Source: Candidatus Krumholzibacteriota bacterium
GTDB taxonomy: Bacteria; Krumholzibacteriota; Krumholzibacteriia; LZORAL124-64-63
Direction of reading: 5' to 3'
NCBI GenBank assembly: GCA_024275485.1
Contig: JAJRZA010000077.1
Span: forward strand, 1-45,218
Length of the DNA stretch: 45,218 bases
Part shown: positions 24,477-34,897 of the stretch, one piece after another
How positions within the stretch are numbered: position 1 is the stretch's first letter
Layout of the letters: each line of letters begins with the position of its first letter
Program-made: the position numbers and the translations under genes
The notes under the pieces: generated by a model
The model's input: the letters and a program-made list of their open reading frames with translations, nothing else
Told to the model about the DNA's origin: nothing
Database searches by the model: none

Positions 24477-25421
24477 ATGAGAACTTTGCGAACATTGATA
24501 CTGACTGTTGCCATCATCTCGCTGATGGCCGTGCCCGCCATGGCGGCCGAACTGGCTCTTTCATTCGACAACCTGACACCTTTGGACGAAGCCACCGAGG
24601 GGATTTACGAAGGCTGGGCCATTATCGGCGGTCAGCCTGTGTCCACCGGCGTTTTCAATGTGGATGCTTCCGGTAACCCGGTTATGCCCGGCGGTGGCGG
24701 TCCTGCTTCTTTTATGGTTGGAGACGACATCGGCCTGGCTTCGGCCATAAAAATTTCCATCGAGCCGGTTGGCGATATTGATCCTGCTCCGTCGGGATTG
24801 ATTGTTCTGACTGGAGATGTGGAAGGTGAAATCACCGCTCTGAGTGTGGCCGTTCCTGGTCTGGACATGTTGCTGACCTCCGGAGGCAGCTACATTCTGG
24901 CCAGCCCCAGCGATAATGAAATGGATACGACCAACGACGACCAGGGTATCTGGTTCCTGACCGTGCCCGGCCCCATGGCCGGCTTCACCGGTCTGCCCGA
25001 CCTTGGTCCCAACTGGATTTACGAAGGCTGGGTTGTGGATGTCAGCGGCGGCTCTCCGATGCCTTACACCACGGGCACTTTCACCACAGCCGAGGGATTT
25101 GACTCCGACGAAGCCGGTTGCAACGCTGGCGGTCCTCCTTTCCCCGGCCAGGACTACGTGGCGTTCCAGTGCGGTCCCGTGCTGGATCTGGACAGTGGCG
25201 ATTTTGCCGCAGTCCTCACCGTTGAGCCCGTGCCCGACAACAGCCCCAACCCCTTCATGCTCAAGCCTATCGCCGGCATGATTCCCTTGGACGGCCTGAT
25301 GGGTGTCAACATGATGGACAACCAGGTTGCCGCGACCTTCCCCACCGGCACGGCCACCATCACCGGCACGGTGGCTGTTTCTGACAGCAACTGGGATTCG
25401 CTGAAGGCCATTTATAGGTAG
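24477..25421 (+). CDS. Secreted protein with two YEGW beta units and an LKAIYR C-terminus
   Basis: 314 residues. It has a clear signal peptide (TLILTVAIISLMAVPAMAAE) and GACAGGAGA ahead of the ATG. Two related beta-rich units start with L.F.NL.PL...YEGWAIIGGQPVSTG and then LPDLGPNWIYEGWVVD...TGTFT, suggesting an internal duplication. YEGW-type units also occur in the extracytoplasmic parts of anti-sigma-factor-like proteins, but there is no TM or sigma-binding part here. The C-terminus NWDSLKAIYR resembles the end of the decayed secreted protein at 27219 (TFGGIKSLYR). Function unknown. Confidence 0.85.
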   Translation: MRTLRTLILTVAIISLMAVPAMAAELALSFDNLTPLDEATEGIYEGWAIIGGQPVSTGVFNVDASGNPVMPGGGGPASFMVGDDIGLASAIKISIEPVGDIDPAPSGLIVLTGDVEGEITALSVAVPGLDMLLTSGGSYILASPSDNEMDTTNDDQGIWFLTVPGPMAGFTGLPDLGPNWIYEGWVVDVSGGSPMPYTTGTFTTAEGFDSDEAGCNAGGPPFPGQDYVAFQCGPVLDLDSGDFAAVLTVEPVPDNSPNPFMLKPIAGMIPLDGLMGVNMMDNQVAATFPTGTATITGTVAVSDSNWDSLKAIYR

Positions 25422-25438
25422 ATATTCGTTTTAGACAA

Positions 25439-25495
25439 GAGCCGGCTACGCCTCCTCAGCACTGCCCCCTGTGCGTGGGGGCGTGGCCCTGGCTC
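25439..25495. terminator. Strong hairpin between convergent genes
   Basis: GAGCC plus GGCTACGCC pairs with GGCGTGGCC plus GGCTC (14 pairs, one G-U). An inner GCAC/GTGC helix sits in the loop. It lies between the ends of the secreted-protein gene and the pirin gene. There is no clear U-tract on either side, so termination is inferred from position and stability. Confidence 0.55.
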
Positions 25496-26270
25496 ATTCC
25501 GGATTATGATGGCCTGGCCATCTTTGCTTTTGTGGGGTTGGGTTTTTATAATCCACCTTTGAGGGACTCTTGATAACAAAGAGCTCCGCCCTGTTATCTA
25601 CGCTGAAATTGACCTGCTCAATCTCACTGAGCACCAAAAAACCATCTTTTTCAAGTAGCTCATCGTTGATTTTCAACTCCCCATCCAGGAGGTAATAAGA
25701 GTAGGTGCACTCTTGATCAACCTTTTCTGAATACTCGCCCGAATCAAACTTCAGTTTTTCAATCTCAATCCCTGGTGTCTGAAAATTAATGGGTCCTTTG
25801 TAACGAAGATAAGAAAGTCTCTCCACCCCATCTTTTTTTACACTGGCAAACTCATCGGCCTGATAATCCCGGTAGGTCGCATCTTGCTCAAGCGTTTGGA
25901 AAAAGTCAGGATCAAACCAGATCTGAAAGAGTTCACTTCCTTTGATGATCCGCTCGGAGTGCTGGACTCCTGATCCTGCCTGAATTACCTGAACCCCACC
26001 AGCATTGAGCGGAGTATATTCTTTGGAAGCAGTATCATAATGCTCCAGTGAACCTTTGAAGATGAAGGTCATAATCTCGAAACCTTCATGAGGGTGCAGA
26101 GGAAATTCAGCGGTATCACCGGCCTCCAGATGTGCCCAATAAAATAGGTTTGAGTAGGCCTTGGTCCCCGTTCTATCAGGAAAGGGGATCGGTTTGTTTT
26201 CGATAAAGGCGCCATTGAACAGAGGCATCAACTGCTGCTGTTCTTTTTTCAGGTGGATTAATTTGCTCAT
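25494..26270 (-). CDS. Pirin-family cupin protein
   Basis: 258 residues. The metal-binding cupin motif HPHEGFEIMTFIFKGSLEHYD and the following GGVQVIQAGSGVQHSE are typical of pirins. Some pirins have quercetin dioxygenase activity; others act in regulation. The role here is unknown. The ATG at 26270 is chosen because the ORF upstream of it is antisense to the neighbouring fragment and unlike pirins. Codon use is more AT-rich than in the flanking operons, as also seen in the methyltransferase at 27289, which suggests separate acquisition. Confidence 0.92.
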   Translation of the reverse strand: MSKLIHLKKEQQQLMPLFNGAFIENKPIPFPDRTGTKAYSNLFYWAHLEAGDTAEFPLHPHEGFEIMTFIFKGSLEHYDTASKEYTPLNAGGVQVIQAGSGVQHSERIIKGSELFQIWFDPDFFQTLEQDATYRDYQADEFASVKKDGVERLSYLRYKGPINFQTPGIEIEKLKFDSGEYSEKVDQECTYSYYLLDGELKINDELLEKDGFLVLSEIEQVNFSVDNRAELFVIKSPSKVDYKNPTPQKQRWPGHHNPE

Positions 26271-26394
26271 CTTGTACCTGACCATCCTCTTAGTACCGCA
26301 AGGTTGGCATGATTTTCTATTTGTCACCGCCTTCGGCAACGCTGCTGCCTTTGATTTGGGAAACCAACAGAACATCGAAAAAACAAACAGCCAC

Positions 26395-27219
26395 GTTGGC
26401 CTGAACCCAGGTGTACCGGACAATCGACAAGGCGGCGAAGACATGGCGTCGGCTTTGCTCATTCCCGATCTTCCTTTTTCCGACACTGGAAACACCTCAG
26501 ACAATCTGGACGATTTCGATGTAGCCTGCCCCTACAGCGACTCCACCTCCCCCGATGTCGTCTACAGCTATCAACCCCTTGAGGACGCGGTTATTTCGGT
26601 GGACCTCTGCGGCTCCGGCTATGATACCAAAACCTATATCTTTGACGAATCGGGTAACTTGGTGGCCTGCAATGATGACTTTTATTTCGATGACACATGT
26701 GGGGTGTATGTCTCGATGATCGAGGAGGCCTACCTCAATGCGGGTGAGTTCTATTTCATCGTGATTGATGGCTATGGCGGGGACGCTGGTGATTATATCC
26801 TGAACATGGAAACTTCTGTTCCCCCCGAGCCCTACATTCTTGAGTGCGACGGTATACCAGAAGGCGAGCCGCCCTTGGAGGATGGTTACTATGATGCCTA
26901 CAACGGGGGGTGCAACAGTCCAGAGTTCGGTTATCCCTTCCTGGCTATGGATGGGGATGCCAATGGGCAACTGGAATTCTGTGGTAAATCCGGGTGGTTT
27001 GAGGCGAATGGCTTCAATCTTCGAGACACGGACTGGTTCACTGCCATCATCGGGCCCTTGGGCATTGTGTGGATTGTTGTTTTATCTGCCACTTTTGCTC
27101 CTCCAGCCGGATTCATCGGTCATGAGTACGGCTACATCAGCACTTTCACAGGTTAGGCTCAGGGTATCGTGTCCACTGATCGCACAACTTTCGGCGGGAT
27201 CAAAAGCCTGTACCGCTAG
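26395..27219 (+). pseudogene. Decayed secreted-protein gene with an in-frame TAG and lost signal peptide
   Basis: The frame reads NPGVPDNRQGGEDMASA, then a beta-rich extracellular-type domain (YSYQPLEDAVISVDLCG, KTYIFDESGNLVACNDD, YFIVIDGYGGDAGDYIL) and a second part around GCNSPEFGYPFLAMDGDANG. No signal peptide or good start precedes it. TAG at 27154-27156 is followed in the same frame by 20 more codons ending TTFGGIKSLYR and TAG at 27217-27219, so TTG to TAG is a likely nonsense change. A shortening is also suspected around WIVVLSATFAPPAG. It was originally a secreted protein with an LKSLYR-type tail. Confidence 0.65.
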
Positions 27220-27288
27220 TGATAAATGAGGTAAAGAAGGGGTACCAAGCGACTCCTTTTCTTTCTCAACTGATAATCAGGAAAATCA

Positions 27289-28509
27289 ATGAGTTTACTC
27301 TCCACGGAAAACATCTCAGTTCAACTTTCTGCACCCGTGGTGAGAGAAGTCCAAAAGGGACATCCCTGGATTTTCGACAAAGGGATACTGAAGCAAAACA
27401 AAGCGGCCGAGCCAGGTGACCTGGCAATATTGTACGATCAAAAGCGCAAATTTGTAGGGATCGGTTTGTTTGATCCTGAATCTCCCATCAAGATTCGCGT
27501 CCTGCATCGTGGCAAGCCCGCGACACTCGATACGGAATGGTTAATAGAAAAGCTAAGCAATATTTTCGACCTAAGATCAGAATTGATCAACGATCCCCAA
27601 ACCACCGGGTACCGTTTGGTTAGTGGAGAAAATGACGGCATGCCGGGACTGGTAGTGGATAGATATGAAAATACTTTGGTTTTCAAACTGGATACCGTTG
27701 CCTGGTTGCCCCATCTGAATCAGTTGGAGTCAATTTTTTGTGACTTGATTCAACCGGAAAGAGTCGTACTGCGGATCAGTAGAACAGTGGCTGCTTCGCC
27801 ATCATGCCCTGACCATTTCAAAGAAGGATGTGTGATTTACGGTCCTGAATTGAGTGGTCCGGTGATCTTTCTAGAAAACGGCCTCAAATTCGAAGCCGAG
27901 CCGATCATCGGGCACAAGACCGGATTTTATCTCGACCAAAGGGACAACAGGAAAAGGGTTGGCAAACTCTCCAAAGGGGAAAATGTATTGAATGTTTTTT
28001 CCTATACAGGGGGATTTTCTCTCTATGCCGCTCGCAATGCAGCCAAATCCGTTACCAGTCTTGACCTGAGCAAGCCCGCGTTGGATGCCTCATTGAATAA
28101 TTTTAAATTGAATATGCGAAACCCCGTTGTCTCAAAAACCCCACACCTTCAAATTTGTGATGACGCTTTCGACGCCTTGCGCAAGCTTGCTGCAGAGGGC
28201 AAAAAATATGGCGTTGTGATCCTGGATCCACCTTCATTTGCAAAAAAGAAAGTGGATATTCCCGGTGCCTTGATTGCGTATGAAAGATTGGTAAAACTGG
28301 GATTAAAAGTATTGGAAAAAGATGGCGTGCTGGTATCAGCATCCTGCTCGGCAAGAGTTCCTGCAGAAACTTTTTTTGAAACCGTCATCAGGGCGGCAGC
28401 CATGGCAAGACGTCCGTTGCAAATCATCGAAAAAACAACCCACGCCATAGATCACCCCATCGGTTTTCCCGAAGGCGCCTATCTTAAATGTGTCTTTGGC
28501 AAAGCATAG
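27289..28509 (+). CDS. Class I SAM-dependent rRNA methyltransferase, RlmI type
   Basis: 406 residues. The N-terminal PUA-like domain includes REVQKGHPWIFDKGI and the turn after PGDLAILYD. The middle EEHD-like domain includes YRLVSGENDGMPGLVVDRY. The C-terminal Rossmann methyltransferase has VLNVFSYTGGFSLYAA (motif I), SLDLSKPALD and the catalytic-type VILDPPSFAKKK. E. coli RlmI makes m5C1962 of 23S rRNA; the same or a similar target is inferred. The A/T-rich codon use differs from most neighbours. Confidence 0.93.
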   Translation: MSLLSTENISVQLSAPVVREVQKGHPWIFDKGILKQNKAAEPGDLAILYDQKRKFVGIGLFDPESPIKIRVLHRGKPATLDTEWLIEKLSNIFDLRSELINDPQTTGYRLVSGENDGMPGLVVDRYENTLVFKLDTVAWLPHLNQLESIFCDLIQPERVVLRISRTVAASPSCPDHFKEGCVIYGPELSGPVIFLENGLKFEAEPIIGHKTGFYLDQRDNRKRVGKLSKGENVLNVFSYTGGFSLYAARNAAKSVTSLDLSKPALDASLNNFKLNMRNPVVSKTPHLQICDDAFDALRKLAAEGKKYGVVILDPPSFAKKKVDIPGALIAYERLVKLGLKVLEKDGVLVSASCSARVPAETFFETVIRAAAMARRPLQIIEKTTHAIDHPIGFPEGAYLKCVFGKA

Positions 28510-28542
28510 GGGAACGAACTGCAAAAACCCACGGGCCGGTCG

Positions 28543-31801
<3,259 letters not shown>

Positions 31802-31818
<17 letters not shown>

Positions 31819-32953
31819 GTTTTTTCAACTCCTGGAATTGTCCGGATGAGATTTTGGCCGAGGCCCGATGAGTGGCCATGTCGTTGCGAAAACGGCGGAA
31901 CAAATAAAGACTGTCGCTGGGGCCGGGTGCCGCTTCCGGGTGGTATTGCACCGAATAGGCTGGAAGGCCTTCAGCCTGCAAACCTTCCACGCTGTCGTCA
32001 TTCAGACTTTGGTGGGTGATGGTGGCAAACCGGGGGTCGATGCTTTCCAGGGGCACGGCGTAATTGTGGTTCTGGCTGGTGATTTCGACCTTACCATCGC
32101 TCAACCTTTGCACGGGATGATTGGCTCCGTGGTGACCAAAAGGAAGCTTCACGGTTTCCGCGCCAAGGGCACGTGCCAGCAGTTGATGCCCGAGGCAAAT
32201 GCCGAATATCGGTACACCCGCATCCAGCAAATCCTCGATGGTCTTGACCAACTCCGGCAAGCTCGCCGGGTCACCGGGACCATTGCTCAAAAAGACGCCT
32301 TCGGTGGGGCCCGCCAACAACTGGGCGGCCGAGGAACGGGAGGGAAAAACCCTAACCCGGCAGCCTTCTTCAACCAGTCGTCCGAGGATGCTTTTCTTGA
32401 CGCCGCAATCCAGAACCGCTACCTCGAAGGGATCATCAACCTGTGGTTCCGCCGAGAAGCAGTACATTTCCCGGGTGCTGACTTTGGCAACCCAGTTTGT
32501 CGCCTCGATGGTCGGCAGGGCCTTGGCCTTTTTAACCAACTCGTTTGGGTCTCCGGTGCCGACCCAACCCCGGCAAACTCCTTCATCGCGCAAGGCCAGG
32601 GTCAGCGCTCGCGTATCAACATCGGCCAGGGCGGGCACCCGGGCCTGCCGCAGCACCTGGTCCAGATTCATCTCGCTGCGTCGGTGAAAATTCATACGGC
32701 AAAAATCACGCACGATTACCGCAGCGGGGTGGATGTGCTTGGACTCGTGATCCTCAGGATGAATACCGTAGTTCCCGATGTGCGAGGCCGTGAAAACAAC
32801 CACCTGGCCGGCGTAACTGGGGTCGGTGAGGATTTCCTGATAACCGGTCATCCCGGTGTGAAAGACCACCTCTCCGCCGGCGGGAAAAGGAGCGCCAAAA
32901 AGTTGTCCCGGCAGGACCAATCCGTTTTCAAGGGCAATCCAGGCATCCATCAA
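31802..32953 (-). CDS. carA: Carbamoyl-phosphate synthase small (glutaminase) subunit
   Basis: 383 residues. The N-terminal CPSase_sm domain includes [17 protein letters not shown]. The class I glutamine amidotransferase domain has the nucleophile elbow [15 protein letters not shown] and the His/Glu pair in [11 protein letters not shown]. It supplies ammonia to CarB. Its start overlaps the stop of the AsnRS-like gene (ATGA), and its end overlaps the carB start by 17 bases, so the three genes form one coupled operon. Confidence 0.97.
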
Positions 32954-33921
32954 ACGGCCTCCCCGTGACTGGCTTCCGTTCTAGGTGTGCTGGCTCGATC
33001 CAGCGGATGGATGACGGCGTCGCTGATTCTTTCCACACCCATCAGGTATTGCAACAGGGGTGTCAGACCGAGACCGAAGCCGGCCCTGGCCAGGGTGCGA
33101 TGGGTGAAGAGATCCAGATAGGCTTCGAAACCGGAGCCATCGAGACCGACGTCGCCAAGGGCTTCGCGCATGGCATCGGGGTCGGTGTTGCGCACGGCTC
33201 CGTCCATTGCTTCGCCGCAGTAGGGCAGGATGTAGTCCACGGTGTCGGTGACGGTGGCATCGTCGGCATTGAGGCGGGAGGTGAAGAAACGCAACTCGGC
33301 CGGAAAGTGGGTCACCAGCACCGGCATGTTGCCGAAAAAGCGGCACAGGCTGGATTCGGCTTTCCAATTGAGATCCTGGCCAAATTTAAGGTCCCAGCCT
33401 CGATTGTTCAATATTTCCAGGGCCCGGCGGTAGGTGATGCGCGGGTGGGATGAGTTGATCATATGGTTGAGGCGGGTAACCTGGCGGCCGCCCAGCAGGT
33501 CGGCGCTCAGATCGTGGGCCACGCTTTTGAGCAGGTCTTCCATCAAATTGCAGAGTTCGTCCAACTCCAGATTCGATTTCTCCACTTCCATGCGTTTGAA
33601 TCCGGCCAGTCGCATATTCATGGACTCGAATTCCTGGGGCAGACATTCGCTTTCACACCAGACGGCAGGAAATCCTTGGGCGATCATGCTGTCCAGATAG
33701 TGACGGCCGGTGGCTTCCCAGGTGCGGGTGGCTGCGTCCAGGGCGGGCACGGGGATTTCATTGAAAAGGCGTTCCTCCATGAAATCGCGGATGCGTTTCA
33801 CCACCCGGTTGTGCACGGCCAGGCGTCGGGCCAGGGGCAAAGGACGACCGGGAAATTGGAAACGGGCCGAGCGGAGGCGAGCGATGGAATTATCCGCCGG
33901 AATTCCTGCTGATTGGGGCAT
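32950..33921 (-). CDS. AsnRS/asparagine-synthetase-like class II aaRS paralogue without the ATP-binding arginines
   Basis: 323 residues, the catalytic core only, with no N-terminal OB-fold anticodon domain. Conserved stretches align by eye with AsnRS and with the archaeal AsnRS-like asparagine synthetase: VHNRVVKRIRDFMEERLF, then VTHFPAELRFFTSRLN and DYILPYCGEAMDG. The motif 2 equivalent reads CLPQEFESMNMRLAGF where relatives have FRAE, so the ATP-binding Arg is gone. The motif 3 equivalent reads GLGLTPLLQYLMG where relatives have GxGxERL, so the Glu-Arg pair is gone. ATG 33921 has AAGGAG 7 bases upstream; starts at 33945 and 33927 do not. It is coupled to carA by an ATGA overlap. It may bind Asp, Asn or a related ligand and regulate CPSase or another enzyme, but normal aminoacyl-adenylate chemistry is unlikely. 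Confidence 0.78.
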   Translation of the reverse strand: MPQSAGIPADNSIARLRSARFQFPGRPLPLARRLAVHNRVVKRIRDFMEERLFNEIPVPALDAATRTWEATGRHYLDSMIAQGFPAVWCESECLPQEFESMNMRLAGFKRMEVEKSNLELDELCNLMEDLLKSVAHDLSADLLGGRQVTRLNHMINSSHPRITYRRALEILNNRGWDLKFGQDLNWKAESSLCRFFGNMPVLVTHFPAELRFFTSRLNADDATVTDTVDYILPYCGEAMDGAVRNTDPDAMREALGDVGLDGSGFEAYLDLFTHRTLARAGFGLGLTPLLQYLMGVERISDAVIHPLDRASTPRTEASHGEAV

Positions 33922-34024
33922 GGTCATTCTCCTTGAAGCGTTCACAGACGCTAATTAAAGGAAGCCATTGGTATTGTGTACCTTACAGTTCACTTGATAG
34001 TTTGCTTTGCGGTTATTCAAGGGC

Positions 34025-34061
34025 AAAAAAAGACCCCAAACACCTAATCGGTGCCGGGGTT
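34025..34061 (-). terminator. Intrinsic terminator in the leader of the AsnRS-like/carAB operon
   Basis: On the minus strand a hairpin has an outer stem ACCCC/GGGGT and an inner CACC/GGTG (34032-34061), followed by seven T (34031-34025). It lies about 90 bases downstream of the predicted transcription start and 103 bases before the first gene. An upstream CCGGGG (34141-34136) can pair with the CCCCGG of the 5' arm (34059-34054), an alternative fold that would prevent the terminator. This is the layout of a transcription attenuator; the signal is unknown. Confidence 0.6.
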
Positions 34062-34157
34062 GATCTCCGAGTGGGACCACTTTATCTTTTTTGCAACTCG
34101 CAAGCAAGAATCGCGTTCCTTCTGGGGCTCTCGGTCCCCGGTTAAAGGATTTCCCGG

Positions 34158-34186
34158 AAAATAGTGGGTCGCGATTCTGGCGTCAA
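34158..34186 (-). promoter_or_regulatory. Promoter of the AsnRS-like/carAB operon
   Basis: Minus strand TTGACG (34186-34181), 17-base spacer, TATTTT (34163-34158); transcription start expected near 34151. The spacer contains CGCGATTCT (34170-34178, + strand), which is the exact inverted copy of AGAATCGCG at 34107-34115, so a regulator could bind both. Confidence 0.55.
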
Positions 34187-34234
34187 GAAAAACTGAAGAC
34201 AAAGCGAGATAGAAGACAATAACTGTGTTATATT

Positions 34235-34813
34235 ATGTCAAAAATGGAGAGCCGATTGAATCCAAAGGTAGACATCACCGGATTACTTCTCGACTGGAAA
34301 GACGGTTCCGACGAGGCGTTTGAAACGCTGGTTGGCGTCATGTACGACGAGTTGCGTCTCTTGGCACGCCGGAATCTTCGCCAAAAGGGCGGCTCTCTCA
34401 CCTTGAATACCAGTGGTTTGGTTCATGAAGCCTACCTCAAATTGGCTGATCATACCCGCCTGGGACTGGAAAACCGTGGTCATTTTCTTGCGGTCTACAG
34501 CAAAGTCATGCGCAACATATTGATCGACATGGCTCGCAGCCGGGCAGCGGTCAAACGAGGGGGTGATCTGTTGCCGGTTACCTTGGATGACAATCATCTT
34601 CAAATCGAAGCCCAGGCCCAGGAGCTGTTGGCCATCAACGATGCCCTGACCCGTTTGACGGCATTGGATGAGCGATTGGGGCAAACGGTGGAATGTCGTT
34701 TTTTCGCAGGTTTGACCGAAACCGAAACCGCCGAAGCCATGAATGTCTCGGATCGCACCGTGCGCCGGAACTGGACCAAGGCCAAGACCCTGTTGCAACA
34801 GTATCTGAGCTGA
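34235..34813 (+). CDS. ECF-type sigma factor of the kinase-linked group
   Basis: 192 residues. Region 2 includes MYDELRLLARRNLRQKGG, TSGLVHEAYLKLAD and HFLAVYSKVMRNILIDMAR. Region 4 is around RFFAGLTETETAEAMNVS followed by DRTVRRNWTKAK. This pattern fits the ECF-like sigma group often encoded beside TPR-containing Ser/Thr kinases, as here. TATATT (34229-34234) abuts the ATG at 34235. Transcription from it would start inside the frame, making the second ATG (34244) a likely leaderless start. The direct regulon is unknown; the downstream kinase and secreted proteins are candidates. Confidence 0.9.
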   Translation: MSKMESRLNPKVDITGLLLDWKDGSDEAFETLVGVMYDELRLLARRNLRQKGGSLTLNTSGLVHEAYLKLADHTRLGLENRGHFLAVYSKVMRNILIDMARSRAAVKRGGDLLPVTLDDNHLQIEAQAQELLAINDALTRLTALDERLGQTVECRFFAGLTETETAEAMNVSDRTVRRNWTKAKTLLQQYLS

Positions 34814-34897
34814 AAAGAAATATGCCTGTCCGGGTTGAAGTGGAAAATCCGTATCAATATCCGAACCAACTGATCTCCTGCAAAGTCGGTGTTTGCC

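Noticed and set aside
34072-34092. Resemblance of the leader segment AAAGTGGTCCCACTCGG to a T-box motif
   Set aside because: Key bases of the T-box (GGTGGNACCGCG) differ, and the transcript is too short for a normal stem I with specifier loop; kept only as an unproven attenuator.
34025-34157. Possible 6S RNA or other stand-alone small RNA
   Set aside because: No long closing helix between the 5' and 3' ends and no central bubble; a leader of the downstream operon is simpler.
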